A stretch of DNA of 64,000 bases from Viola odorata (GCA_963691705.1 OY829538.1:27734836-27798835); one strand, 5' to 3'; shown: positions 35,301 to 49,190, counted from the stretch's first letter. Notes: generated from the sequence alone by a model not told the origin. Program-made: numbers and translations.

Positions 35301-37337
35301 TCCTGCAAAAAACTGCTAGCGGTAAATTGACCCGGAGGCCGTTGTACATGCCAAGATAAAGATGATGGTCATAGGGTCTGTCATAACCCATCAGGTTGTT
35401 CAAGCTAGCGCTCTCAATGTTAAAACCTGTGATTTACATATTATTTCTTTGATTAAACCACTTGGTTTCCACTGTCTATATGGAATGGGTTTCTTCCATA
35501 TAGAGAAAGGTTTTCTTTTGATGAATACAGGTCTCACAATCAAGGTAGACCAGATCTTCAGCCACAAGAATAAAGGGAACTACAAATTTCCTCTAGTGGA
35601 TGCAGAAGGCAACCCTGCTCTACCTCTTAAAGTGGATCTGCCCCCACCAGCTCCTGCACCTCAGCCAGTCCTTGCACCACAACCTGCTCGTCCACCAAAT
35701 CCTCCATCAGCTGCTTCTAGTACCTCCCAGACAGATTCCCACAACTTAGCAACCCTCGCAGCTCGGACTGAGCTCCTGTGTGAGCTCTTTGAGCTCCAGC
35801 AAAAAACTGCTAGCGGTAAATTGACCCGGAGGCCGTTGTACATGCCAAGATAAAGATGATGGTCATAGGGTCTGTCATAACCCATCAGGTTGTTGAAGCT
35901 AGCTCTCTCAATGTTAAAACCTGTGATTTACATATTATTTCTTTGATTAAACCACTTGGTCTCCACTGTCTAGATGGAGTGGGTTTCTTCCATATAGAGA
36001 AAGGCTTTCTTTTCGTGAATACGGGTTTTACAATCAAGGTGGACCAGATCTACAGCCACAAGAACAAAGGGAACTACAAATTTCCTCCACTAGATGCAGA
36101 AGGCAACCATGTTCTACCTCTTGATGAAGATCTACCCCCACCAGCTCCTGCACCTCAGCCAGTCCTTGCACCACAACCTGCTCGTCCACCAAATCCTCCA
36201 TCAGCTACTGCTAGTACCTCCCAAACAGATTCCCACAACTTAGCCACCCTCGCAGCTCGGACTGAGCTTCTGCGTGAGCTCTTTGAGCTCCAGCAAAAAA
36301 CTGCTAGCGGTAAATTGACCCGGAGGCCGTTGTACATGCCAAGATAAAGATGATGGTCATGGGGTCTGTCATAACCCATCAGGTTGTTGAAGCTAGCTCT
36401 CTCAATGTTAAAACCTGTGATTTACATATTATTTCTTTGATTAAACCACTTGGTTTCCACTGTCTAGATGGAATGGGTTTCTTCCATATAGAGAAAGGTT
36501 TTCTTTTGATGAATACAGGTCTCACAATCAAGGTAGACCAGATCTTCAGCCACAAGAATAAAGGGAACTACAAATTTCCTCCAGTGGATGCAGAAGGCAA
36601 CCCTGCTCTACCTCTTAAAGTGGATCTGCCCCCACCAGCTCCTGCACCTCAGCCAGTCCTTGCACCACAACCTGCTCGTCCACCAAATCCTCCATCAGCT
36701 GCTTCTAGTACCTCCCAGACAGATTCCCACAACTTAGCAACCCTCGCAGCTCGGACTGAGCTCCTGTGTGAGCTCTTTGAGCTCCAGCAAAAAACTGCTA
36801 GCGGTAAATTGACCCGGAGGCCGTTGTACATGCCAAGATAAAGATGATGGTCATAGGGTCTGTCATAACCCATCAGGTTGTTGAAGCTAGCTCTCTCAAT
36901 GTTAAAACCTGTGATTTACATATTATTTCTTTGATTAAACCACTTGGTCTCCACTGGCTAGATGGAATGGGTTTCTTCCATATAGAGAAAGGTTTTCTTT
37001 TGATGAATACAGGTTTCACAATCAAGGTGGATTAGATCTCCAGCCACAAGAACAAAGGGAACTACAAATTTCCTCCACTAGATGCAGAAGGCAACCATGT
37101 TCTACCTCTTGATGAAGATCTACCCCCACCAGCTCCTGCACCTCAGCCAGTCCTTGCACCACAACCTGCTCGTCCACCAAATCCTCCATCAGCTACTGCT
37201 AGTACCTCCCAAACAGATTCCCACAACTTAGCAACCCTCGCAGCTCGGACTGAGCTTCTGCGTGAGCTCTTTGAGCTCCAGCAAAAAACTGCTAGCGGTA
37301 AATTGACCCGGAGGCCGTTGTACATGCCAAGATAAAG
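32398..37337 (+). repeat. 5-monomer higher-order repeat, 2,470 bp, two copies
   Basis: Copy 1 is 32398, 32892, 33386, 33880 and 34374; copy 2 is 34868, 35362, 35856, 36350 and 36844. Shared rare variants are LLQK in the first unit, CLYGMG and PLVDAEG in the second, LFVNTG in the third, a D/B hybrid as the fourth and a TAG at codon 64 in the fifth. The two first units differ upstream (D with IYS/LHAEG versus A with IFS/LHAVG) but share LLQK near the end, so the duplication boundary lies inside them, between about 32,640 and 32,835 in copy 1. Confidence 0.93.
34374..34867 (+). pseudogene. D/C hybrid monomer of the 5-mer with amplified TAG at codon 64
   Basis: GACCAG is changed to GATTAG, two adjacent C-to-T changes, creating TAG at 34563-34565. 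The same change is at 37033-37035 in the unit at 36844. The D head switches to C between LGLH and WLDGMG. Confidence 0.9.
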
Positions 37338-39313
37338 ATGATGGTCATGGGGTCTGTCATAACCCATCAGGTTGTTCAAGCTAGCTCTCTCAATGTTAAA
37401 ACCTGTGATTTACATATTATTTCTTTGATTAAACCACTTGGTCTCCACTGTCTAGATGGAGTGGGTTTCTTCCATATAGAGAAAGGCTTTCTTTTCATGA
37501 ATACGGGTTTTACAATCAAGGTGGACCAGATCTTCAGCCACAAGAACAAAGGGAACTACAAATTTCCTCCACTGCATGCAGTTGGCAACCCTGTTCTACC
37601 TCTTGATGTAGATCTGCCCCCACCAGCTCCTGAACCTCAGCCAGTCCTTGCACCACAACCTGCTCGTCCACCAAATCCTCCATCAGTTGCTTCTAGTACC
37701 TCCCAGACAGATTCCCACAACTTAGCAACCCTCGCAGCTCGGACTGAGCTCCTGTGTGAGCTCTTTGAGCTCCAGCAAAAAACTGCTAGCGGTAAATTGA
37801 CCCGGAGGCCGTTGTACATGCCAAGATAAAGATGATGGTCATAGGGTCTGTCATAACCCATCAGGTTGTTCAAGCTAGCGCTCTCAATGTTAAAACCTGT
37901 GATTTACATATTATTTCTTTGATTAAACCACTTGGTTTCCACTGTCTAGATGGAATGGGTTTCTTCCATATAGAGAAAGGTTTTCTTTTGATGAATACAG
38001 GTCTCACAATCAAGGTAGACCAGATCTTCAGCCACAAGAATAAAGGGAACTACAAATTTCCTCCAGTGGATGGAGAAGGCAACCCTGCTCTACCTCTTAA
38101 AGTGGATCTGCCCCCACCAGCTCCTGCACCTAAGCCACTCCTTGCACCACAACCTGCTCGTCCACCAAATCCTCCATCAGTTGCTTCTAGTACCTCCCAG
38201 ACAGATTCCCACAACTTAGCAACCCTCGCAGCTCGGACTGAGCTCCTGTGTGAGCTCTTTGAGATCCAGCAAAAAACTGCTAGCGGTAAATTGACCCGGA
38301 GGTCGTTGTACATGCCAAGATAAAGATGATGGTCATAGGGTCTGTCATAACCCATCAGGCTGTTCAAGCTAGCTCTCTCAATGTTAAACCCTGTGATTTA
38401 CAAATTATTTCTTTGATTAATACAATTGGTCTCCACTGGCTAGATGGAATGGGTTTCTTCCATATAGAGAAAGGTTTTCTTTTGATGAATACAGGTTTCA
38501 AAATCAAGGTGGACCAGATCTCCAGCCACAAGAACAAAGGGAACTACAAATTTCCTCCACTAGATGCAGAAGGCAACCATGTTCTACCTCTTGATGAAGA
38601 TCTACCCCCACCAGCTCCTGCACCTCAGCCAGTCCTTGCACCACAACCTGCTCGTCCACCAAATCCTCCATCAGCTACTGCTAGTACCTCCCAAACAGAT
38701 TCATACAACTTAGCCACCCTCGCAGCTCGGACTGAGCTTCTGCGTGAGCTCTTTGAGCTCCAGCCAAAAACTGCTAGCGGTAAATTGACCCGGAGGCCGT
38801 TGTACATGCCAAGATAAAGATGATGGTCATGGGGTCTGTCATAACCCATCAGGTTGTTGAAGCTAGCTCTCTCAATGTTAAAACCTGTGATTTACATATT
38901 ATTTCTTTGATTAAACCACTTCGTCTCCACTGTCTAGATGGAGTGGGTTTCTTCCATATAGAGAAAGGCTTTCTTTTCATGAATACGGGTTTTACAATCA
39001 AGGTGGACCAGATCTACAGCCACAAGAACAAAGGGAACTACAAATTTCCTCCACTGCATGCAGAAGGCAACCCTGTTCTACCTCTTGATGTAGATCTGCC
39101 CCCACCAGCTCCTGAACCTCAGCCAGTCCTTGCACCACAACCTGCTCGTCCACCAAATCCTCCATCAGTTCCTTCTAGTACCTCCCAGACAGATACCCAC
39201 AACTTAGCAACCCTCGCAGCTCGTACTGAGCTCCTGTGTGAGCTCTTTGAGCTCCAGCAAAAAACTGCTAGCGGTAAATTGACCCGGAGGCCGTTGTACA
39301 TGCCAAGATAAAG
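37338..39313 (+). repeat. Link segment of four monomers
   Basis: Units are A at 37338, a B'-to-A type hybrid at 37832, C at 38326 (DLQIIS, FKIKV, SYN, QPK) and D at 38820 (PLRLHC, VPSSTS, TDTHN). The last two recur with the same rare variants at 59562 and 60056. Confidence 0.85.
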
Positions 39314-40301
39314 ATGATGGTCATAGGGTCTGTCATAACCCATCAGGTTGTTCAAGCTAGCGCTCTCAATGTGAAAACCTGTGATTTACATATTATTTCT
39401 TTGATTAAACCACTTGGTTTCCACTGTCTAGATGGAATGGGTTTCTTCCATATAGAGAAAGGTTTTCTTTTGATGAATACAGGTCTCACAATCAAGGTAG
39501 ACCAGATCTTCAGCCACAAGAATAAAGGGAACTACAAATTTCCTCCAGTGGATGCAGAAGGCAACCCTGCTCTACCTCTTAAAGTGGATCTGCCCCCACC
39601 AGCTCCTGCACCTAAGCCAGTCCTTGCATCACAACCTGCTCGTCCACCAAATACTCCATCAGCTACTGCTAGTTCCTCCCAAACAGATTCCCACAACTTA
39701 GCAACCCTCGCAGCTCGGACTGAGCTTCTGCGTGAGCTCTTTGAGCTCCAGCAAAAAACTGCTAGCGGTAAATTGACCCGGAGGCCGTTGTACATGCCAA
39801 GATAAAGATGATGGTCATGGGGTCTGTCATAACCCATCAGGTTGTTCAAGCTAGCTCTCTCAATGTTAAAACCTGTGATTTACATATTATTTCTTTGATT
39901 AAACCACTTGGTCTCCACTGTCTAGATGGAGTGGGTTTCTTCCATATAGAGAAAGGCTTTCTTTTCATGAATACGGGTTTTACAATCAAGGTGGACCAGA
40001 TCTTCAGCCACAAGAACAAAGGGAACTACAAATTTCCTCCACTGCATGCAGTTGGCAACCCTGTTCTACCTCTTGATGTAGATCTGCCCCCACCAGCTCC
40101 TGAACCTCAGCCAGTCCTTGCACCACAACCTGCTCGTCCACCAAATCCTCCATCAGTTGCTTCTAGTACCTCCCAGACAGATTCCCACAACTTAGCAACC
40201 CTCGCAGCTCGGACTGAGCTCCTGTGTGAGCTCTTTGAGCTCCAGCAAAAAACTGCTAGCGGTAAATTGACCCGGAGGCCGTTGTACATGCCAAGATAAA
40301 G

Positions 40302-40794
40302 ATGATGGTCATAGGGTCTGTCATAACCCATCAGGTTGTTCAAGCTAGCGCTCTCAATGTTAAAACCTGTGATTTACATATTATTTCTTTGATTAAACCA
40401 CTTGGTTTCCACTGTCTAGATGGAATGGGTTTCTTCCATATAGAGAAAGGTTTTCTTTTGATGAATACAGGTCTCACAATCAAGGTAGACCAGATCTTCA
40501 GCCACAAGAATAAAGGGAACTACAAATTTCCTCCAGTGGATGGAGAAGGCAACCCTGCTCTACCTCTTAAAGTGGATCTGCCCCACCAGCTCCTGCACCT
40601 AAGCCAGTCCTTGCACCACAACCTGCTTGTCCACCAAATACTCCATCAGCTACTGCTAGTACCTCCCAAACAGATTCCCACAACTTAGCCACCCTCGCAG
40701 CTCGGACTGAGCTTCTGCGTGAGCTCTTTGAGCTCCAGCAAAAAACTGCTAGCGGTAAATTGACCCGGAGGCCGTTGTACATGCCAAGATAAAG
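40302..40794 (+). pseudogene. B' (VDGEG) monomer with amplified C-run deletion
   Basis: CCCCC in the Pro-rich region is reduced to CCCC at 40581-40584. The same deletion is at 44532 (unit 44253) and 61817 (unit 61538). Related VDGEG units at 52153 and 55117 keep five C and stay open. Confidence 0.92.
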
Positions 40795-41288
40795 ATGATG
40801 GTCATGGGGTCTGTCATAACCCATCAGGTTGTTGAAGCTAGCTCTCTCAATGTTAAAACCTGTGATTTACATATTATTTCTTTGATTAAACCACTTGGTC
40901 TCCACTGTCTAGATGGAGTGGGTTTCTTCCATATAGAGAAAGGTTTTCTTTTGATGAATACAGGTTTCACAATCAAGGTGGACCAGATCTCTAGCCACAA
41001 GAACAAAGGGAACTACAAATTTCCTCCACTAGATGCAGAAGGCAACCATGTTCTACCTCTTGATGAAGATCTACCCCCACCAGCTCCTGCACCTCAGCCA
41101 GTCCTTGCACCACAACCTGCTCGTCCACCAAATCCTCCATCAGCTACTGCTAGTACCTCCCAAACAGATTCCCACAACTTAGCAACCCTCGCAGCTCGGA
41201 CTGAGCTTCTGCGTGAGCTCTTTGAGCTCTAGCAAAAAACTGCTAGCGGTAAATTGACCCGGAGGCCGTTGTACATGCCAAGATAAAG
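40795..41288 (+). pseudogene. D/C hybrid monomer with amplified TAG at codon 146
   Basis: CTCCAG to CTCTAG creates TAG at 41230-41232, removing the last 18 residues. It recurs at 45181-45183 (unit 44746) and in a different, all-C monomer at 62960-62962 (unit 62525). The D-to-C switch lies between about 40,919 and 40,943. Confidence 0.9.
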
Positions 41289-44200
41289 ATGATGGTCATG
41301 GGGTCTGTCATAACCCATCAGGTTGTTGAAGCTAGCTCTCTCAATGTTAAAACCTGTGATTTACATATTATTTCTTTGATTAAACCACTTGGTCTCCACT
41401 GTCTAGATGGAGTGGGTTTCTTCCATATAGAGAAAGGCTTTCTTTTCATGAATACGGGTTTTACAATCAAGGTGGACCAGATCTTCAGCCACAAGAACAA
41501 AGGGAACTACAAATTTCCTCCACTCCATGCAGTTGGCAACCCTGTTCTACCTCTTGATGTAGATCTGCCCCCACCAGCTCCTGAACCTCAGCCAGTCCTT
41601 GCACCACAACCTGCTCGTCCACCAAATCCTCCATCAGTTGCTTCTAGTACCTCCCAGACAGATTCCCACAACTTAGCAACCCTCGCAGCTCGGACTGAGC
41701 TCCTGTGTGAGCTCTTTGAGCTCCAGCAAAAAACTGCTAGCGGTAAATTGACCCGGAGGCCGTTGTACATGCCAAGATAAAGATGATGGTCATAGGGTCT
41801 GTCATAACCCATCAGGTTGTTCAAGCTAGCGCTCTCAATGTTAAAACCTGTGATTTACATATTATTTCTTTGATTAAACCACTTGGTTTCCACTGTCTAG
41901 ATGGAATGGGTTTCTTCCATATAGAGAAAGGTTTTCTTTTGATGAATACAGGTCTCACAATCAAGGTAGACCAGATCTTCAGCCACAAGAATAAAGGGAA
42001 CTACAAATTTCCTCCAGTGGATGCAGAAGGCAACCCTGCTCTACCTCTTAAAGTGGATCTGCCCCCACCAGCTCCTGCACCTCAGCCAGTCCTTGCACCA
42101 CAACCTGCTCGTCCACCAAATCCTCCATCAGCTGCTTCTAGTACCTCCCAGACAGATTCCCACAACTTAGCAACCCTCGCAGCTCGGACTGAGCTCCTGT
42201 GTGAGCTCTTTGAGCTCCAGCAAAAAACTGCTAGCGGTAAATTGACCCGGAGGCCGTTGTACATGCCAAGATAAAGATGATGGTCATAGGGTCTGTCATA
42301 ACCCATCAGGCTGTTCAAGCTAGCTCTCTCAATGTTAAACCCTGTGATTTACATATTATTTCTTTGATTAATACAATTGGTCTCCACTGGCTAGATGGAA
42401 TGGGTTTCTTCCATATAGAGAAAGGTTTTCTTTTGATGAATACAGGTTTCACAATCAAGGTGGACCAGATCTCCAGCCACAAGAACAAAGGGAACTACAA
42501 ATTTCCTCCACTAGATGCAGAAGGCAACCATGTTCTACCTCTTGATGAAGATCTACCCCCACCAGCTCCTGCACCTCAGCCAGTCCTTGCACCACAACCT
42601 GCTCGTCCACCAAATCCTCCATCAGCTACTGCTAGTACCTCCCAAACAGATTCCCACAACTTAGCAACCCTCGCAGCTCGGACTGAGCTTCTGCGTGAGC
42701 TCTTTGAGCTCCAGCAAAAAACTGCTAGCGGTAAATTGACCCGGAGGCCGTTGTACATGCCAAGATAAAGATGATGGTCATGGGGTCTGTCATAACCCAT
42801 CAGGTTGTTCAAGCTAGCTCTCTCAATGTTAAAACCTGTGATTTACATATTATTTCTTTGATTAAACCACTTGGTCTCCACTGTCTAGATGGAGTGGGTT
42901 TCTTCCATATAGAGAAAGGCTTTCTTTTCATGAATACGGGTTTTACAATCAAGGTGGACCAGATCTTCAGCCACAAGAACAAAGGGAACTACAAATTTCC
43001 TCCACTGCATGCAGTTGGCAACCCTGTTCTACCTCTTGATGTAGATCTGCCCCCACCAGCTCCTGAACCTCAGCCAGTCCTTGCACCACAACCTGCTCGT
43101 CCACCAAATCCTCCATCAGTTGCTTCTAGTACCTCCCAGACAGATTCCCACAACTTAGCAACCCTCGCAGCTCGGACTGAGCTCCTGTGTGAGCTCTTTG
43201 AGCTCCAGCAAAAAACTGCTAGCGGTAAATTGACCCGGAGGCCGTTGTACATGCCAAGATAAAGATGATGGTCATAGGGTCTGTCATAACCCATCAGGTT
43301 GTTCAAGCTAGCGCTCTCAATGTTAAAACCTGTGATTTACATATTATTTCTTTGATTAAACCACTTGGTTTCCACTGTCTAGATGGAATGGGTTTCTTCC
43401 ATATAGAGAAAGGTTTTCTTTTGATGAATACAGGTCTCACAATCAAGGTAGACCAGATCTTCAGCCACAAGAATAAAGGGAACTACAAATTTCCTCCAGT
43501 GGATGCAGAAGGCAACCCTGCTCTACCTCTTAAAGTGGATCTGCCCCCACCAGCTCCTGCACCTAAGCCAGTCCTTGCATCACAACCTGCTCGTCCACCA
43601 AATACTCCATCAGCTACTGCTAGTTCCTCCCAAACAGATTCCCACAACTTAGCAACCCTCGCAGCTCGGACTGAGCTTCTGCGTGAGCTCTTTGAGCTCC
43701 AGCAAAAAACTGCTAGCGGTAAATTGACCCGGAGGCCGTTGTACATGCCAAGATAAAGATGATGGTCATGGGGTCTGTCATAACCCATCAGGTTGTTCAA
43801 GCTAGCTCTCTCAATGTTAAAACCTGTGATTTACATATTATTTCTTTGATTAAACCACTTGGTCTCCACTGTCTAGATGGAGTGGGTTTCTTCCATATAG
43901 AGAAAGGCTTTCTTTTCATGAATACGGGTTTTACAATCAAGGTGGACCAGATCTTCAGCCACAAGAACAAAGGGAACTACAAATTTCCTCCACTGCATGC
44001 AGTTGGCAACCCTGTTCTACCTCTTGATGTAGATCTGCCCCCACCAGCTCCTGAACCTCAGCCAGTCCTTGCACCACAACCTGCTCGTCCACCAAATCCT
44101 CCATCAGTTGCTTCTAGTACCTCCCAGACAGATTCCCACAACTTAGCAACCCTCGCAGCTCGGACTGAGCTCCTGTGTGAGCTCTTTGAGCTCCAGCAAA

Positions 44201-47200
44201 AAACTGCTAGCGGTAAATTGACCCGGAGGCCGTTGTACATGCCAAGATAAAGATGATGGTCATAGGGTCTGTCATAACCCATCAGGTTGTTCAAGCTAGC
44301 GCTCTCAATGTTAAAACCTGTGATTTACATATTATTTCTTTGATTAAACCACTTGGTTTCCACTGTCTAGATGGAATGGGTTTCTTCCATATAGAGAAAG
44401 GTTTTCTTTTGATGAATACAGGTCTCACAATCAAGGTAGACCAGATCTTCAGCCACAAGAATAAAGGGAACTACAAATTTCCTCCAGTGGATGGAGAAGG
44501 CAACCCTGCTCTACCTCTTAAAGTGGATCTGCCCCACCAGCTCCTGCACCTAAGCCAGTCCTTGCACCACAACCTGCTTGTCCACCAAATACTCCATCAG
44601 CTACTGCTAGTACCTCCCAAACAGATTCCCACAACTTAGCCACCCTCGCAGCTCGGACTGAGCTTCTGCGTGAGCTCTTTGAGCTCCAGCAAAAAACTGC
44701 TAGCGGTAAATTGACCCGGAGGCCGTTGTACATGCCAAGATAAAGATGATGGTCATGGGGTCTGTCATAACCCATCAGGTTGTTGAAGCTAGCTCTCTCA
44801 ATGTTAAAACCTGTGATTTACATATTATTTCTTTGATTAAACCACTTGGTCTCCACTGTCTAGATGGAGTGGGTTTCTTCCATATAGAGAAAGGTTTTCT
44901 TTTGATGAATACAGGTTTCACAATCAAGGTGGACCAGATCTCTAGCCACAAGAACAAAGGGAACTACAAATTTCCTCCACTAGATGCAGAAGGCAACCAT
45001 GTTCTACCTCTTGATGAAGATCTACCCCCACCAGCTCCTGCACCTCAGCCAGTCCTTGCACCACAACCTGCTCGTCCACCAAATCCTCCATCAGCTACTG
45101 CTAGTACCTCCCAAACAGATTCCCACAACTTAGCAACCCTCGCAGCTCGGACTGAGCTTCTGCGTGAGCTCTTTGAGCTCTAGCAAAAAACTGCTAGCGG
45201 TAAATTGACCCGGAGGCCGTTGTACATGCCAAGATAAAGATGATGGTCATGGGGTCTGTCATAACCCATCAGGTTGTTGAAGCTAGCTCTCTCAATGTTA
45301 AAACCTGTGATTTACATATTATTTCTTTGATTAAACCACTTGGTCTCCACTGTCTAGATGGAGTGGGTTTCTTCCATATAGAGAAAGGCTTTCTTTTCAT
45401 GAATACGGGTTTTACAATCAAGGTGGACCAGATCTTCAGCCACAAGAACAAAGGGAACTACAAATTTCCTCCACTCCATGCAGTTGGCAACCCTGTTCTA
45501 CCTCTTGATGTAGATCTGCCCCCACCAGCTCCTGAACCTCAGCCAGTCCTTGCACCACAACCTGCTCGTCCACCAAATCCTCCATCAGTTGCTTCTAGTA
45601 CCTCCCAGACAGATTCCCACAACTTAGCAACCCTCGCAGCTCGGACTGAGCTCCTGTGTGAGCTCTTTGAGCTCCAGCAAAAAACTGCTAGCGGTAAATT
45701 GACCCGGAGGCCGTTGTACATGCCAAGATAAAGATGATGGTCATAGGGTCTGTCATAACCCATCAGGTTGTTCAAGCTAGCGCTCTCAATGTTAAAACCT
45801 GTGATTTACATATTATTTCTTTGATTAAACCACTTGGTTTCCACTGTCTAGATGGAATGGGTTTCTTCCATATAGAGAAAGGTTTTCTTTTGATGAATAC
45901 AGGTCTCACAATCAAGGTAGACCAGATCTTCAGCCACAAGAATAAAGGGAACTACAAATTTCCTCCAGTGGATGCAGAAGGCAACCCTGCTCTACCTCTT
46001 AAAGTGGATCTGCCCCCACCAGCTCCTGCACCTCAGCCAGTCCTTGCACCACAACCTGCTCGTCCACCAAATCCTCCATCAGCTGCTTCTAGTACCTCCC
46101 AGACAGATTCCCACAACTTAGCAACCCTCGCAGCTCGGACTGAGCTCCTGTGTGAGCTCTTTGAGCTCCAGCAAAAAACTGCTAGCGGTAAATTGACCCG
46201 GAGGCCGTTGTACATGCCAAGATAAAGATGATGGTCATAGGGTCTGTCATAACCCATCAGGCTGTTCAAGCTAGCTCTCTCAATGTTAAACCCTGTGATT
46301 TACATATTATTTCTTTGATTAATACAATTGGTCTCCACTGGCTAGATGGAATGGGTTTCTTCCATATAGAGAAAGGTTTTCTTTTGATGAATACAGGTTT
46401 CACAATCAAGGTGGACCAGATCTCCAGCCACAAGAACAAAGGGAACTACAAATTTCCTCCACTAGATGCAGAAGGCAACCATGTTCTACCTCTTGATGAA
46501 GATCTACCCCCACCAGCTCCTGCACCTCAGCCAGTCCTTGCACCACAACCTGCTCGTCCACCAAATCCTCCATCAGCTACTGCTAGTACCTCCCAAACAG
46601 ATTCCCACAACTTAGCAACCCTCGCAGCTCGGACTGAGCTTCTGCGTGAGCTCTTTGAGCTCCAGCAAAAAACTGCTAGCGGTAAATTGACCCGGAGGCC
46701 GTTGTACATGCCAAGATAAAGATGATGGTCATGGGGTCTGTCATAACCCATCAGGTTGTTCAAGCTAGCTCTCTCAATGTTAAAACCTGTGATTTACATA
46801 TTATTTCTTTGATTAAACTACTTGGTCTCCACTGTCTAGATGGAGTGGGTTTCTTCCATATAGAGAAAGGCTTTCTTTTCATGAATACGGGTTTTACAAT
46901 CAAGGTGGACCAGATCTTCAGCCACAAGAACAAAGGGAACTACAAATTTCCTCCACTGCATGCAGTTGGCAACCCTGTTCTACCTCTTCATGTAGATCTG
47001 CCCCCACCAGCTCCTGAACCTCAGCCAGTCCTTGCACCACAACCTGCTCGTCCACCAAATCCTCCATCAGTTGCTTCTAGTACCTCCCAAACAGATTCCC
47101 ACAACTTAGCAACCCTCGCAGCTCGGACTGAGCTCCTGTGTGAGCTCTTTGAGATCCAGCAAAAAACTGCTAGCGGTAAATTGACCCGGAGGCCGTTGTA

Positions 47201-47709
47201 CATGCCAAGATAAAGATGATGGTCATAGGGTCTGTCATAACCCATCAGGTTGTTCAAGCTAGCGCTCTCAATGTTAAAACCTGTGATTTACATATTATTT
47301 CTTTGATTAAACCACTTGGTTTCCACTGTCTAGATGGAATGGGTTTCTTCCATATAGAGAAAGGTTTTCCTTTGATGAATACAGGTCTCACAATCAAGGT
47401 AGACCAGATCTTCAGCCACAAGAATAAAGGGAACTACAAATTTCCTCCAGTGGATGCAGAAGGCAACCCTGCTCTACCTCTTAAAGTGGATCTGCCCCCA
47501 CCAGCTCCTGCACCTCAGCCAGTCCTTGCACCACAACCTGCTCGTCCACCAAATCCTCCATCAGCTGCTTCTAGTACCTCCCAGACAGATTCCCACAACT
47601 TAGCAACCCTCGCAGCTCGGACTGAGCTCCTGTGTGAGCTCTTTGAGCTCCAGCAAAAAACTGCTAGCGGTAAATTGACCCGGAGGCCGTTGTACATGCC
47701 AAGATAAAG

Positions 47710-48202
47710 ATGATGGTCATAGGGTCTGTCATAACCCATCAGGCTGTTCAAGCTAGCTCTCTCAATGTTAAACCCTGTGATTTACATATTATTTCTTTGA
47801 TTAATACAATTGGTCTCCACTGGCTAGATGGAATGGGTTTCTTCCATATAGAGAAAGGTTTTCTTTTGATGAATACAGGTTTCACAATCAAGGTGGACCA
47901 GATCTCCAGCCACAAGAACAAAGGGAACTACAAATTTCCTCCACTAGATGCAGAAGGCAACCATGTTCTACCTCTTGATGAAGATCTACCCCCACCAGCT
48001 CCTGCACCTCAGCCAGTCCTTGCACCACAACCTGCTCGTCCACCAAATCCTCCATCAGCTACTGCTAGTACCTCCCAAACAGATTCCCACAACTTAGCCA
48101 CCCTCGCAGCTCGGCTGAGCTTCTGCGTGAGCTCTTTGAGCTCCAGCAAAAAACTGCTAGCGGTAAATTGACCCGGAGGCCGTTGTACATGCCAAGATAA
48201 AG
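47710..48202 (+). pseudogene. Family C monomer with amplified 1-bp deletion in the tail
   Basis: CTCGGACTGAG is reduced to CTCGGCTGAG near 48114, shifting the frame before the Leu-rich segment (153 codons in all). The same lesion is near 50090 (unit 49685) and 50582 (unit 50178). Confidence 0.92.
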
Positions 48203-48696
48203 ATGATGGTCATGGGGTCTGTCATAACCCATCAGGTTGTTGAAGCTAGCTCTCTCAATGTTAAAACCTGTGATTTACATATTATTTCTTTGATTAAACC
48301 ACTTGGTCTCCACTGTCTAGATGGAGTGGGTTTCTTCCATATAGAGAAAGGCTTTCTTTTCATGAATACGGGTTTTACAATCAAGGTGGACCAGATCTAC
48401 AGCCACAAGAACAAAGGGAACTACAAATTTCCTCCACTGCATGCAGAAGGCAACCCTGTTCTACCTCTTGATGTAGATCTGCCCCCACCAGCTCCTGAAC
48501 CTCAGCCAGTCCTTGCACCACAACCTGCTCGTCCACCAAATCCTCCATCAGTTGCTTCTAGTACCTCCCAGACAGATTCCCACAACTTAGCAACCCTCGC
48601 AGCTCGGACTGAGCTCCTGTGTGAGCTCTTTGAGCTCCAGCAAAAAACTACTAGCGGTAAATTGACCCGGAGGCCGTTGTACATGCCAAGATAAAG

Positions 48697-49190
48697 ATGA
48701 TGGTCATAGGGTCTGTCATAACCCATCAGGTTGTTCAAGCTAGCGCTCTCAATGTTAAAACCTGTGATTTACATATTATTTCTTTGATTAAACCACTTGG
48801 TTTCCACTGTCTAGATGGAGTGGGTTTCTTCCATATAGAGAAAGGCTTTCTTTTCATGAATACGGGTTTTACAATCAAGGTGGACCAGATCTTCAGCCAC
48901 AAGAACAAAGGGAACTACAAATTTCCTCCACTGCATGCAGTTGGCAACCCTGTTCTACCTCTTCATGTAGATCTGCCCCCACCAGCTCCTGAACCTCAGC
49001 CAGTCCTTGCACCACAACCTGCTCGTCCACCAAATCCTCCATCAGTTGCTTCTAGTACCTCCCAAACAGATTCCCACAACTTAGCAACCCTCGCAGCTCG
49101 GACTGAGCTCCTGTGTGAGCTCTTTGAGATCCAGCAAAAAACTGCTAGCGGTAAATTGACCCGGAGGCCGTTGTACATGCCAAGATAAAG
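48697..49190 (+). repeat. Hybrid monomer B/A
   Basis: The front is B (VVQASA, KPLGFHC) and from DGVG onward it is A with LHVDL and FEIQQ. The switch falls between about 48,801 and 48,819. The A part matches the unit at 46722, so this unit records a crossover that closed the 4-mer block. Confidence 0.8.

Larger units (their letters stand above)
39314..47215 (+). repeat. 8-monomer higher-order repeat, 3,951 bp, two copies
   Basis: Copy 1 starts 39314, 39808, 40302, 40795, 41289, 41783, 42277, 42771; copy 2 starts 43265, 43759, 44253, 44746, 45240, 45734, 46228, 46722. Both carry VLASQP in unit 1, a 1-bp deletion in unit 3, a TAG at codon 146 of unit 4 and CCACTCC instead of CCACTGC in unit 5. 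The final units differ: 46722 has KLLG, LHVDL and FEIQQ, which 42771 lacks. Confidence 0.93.
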
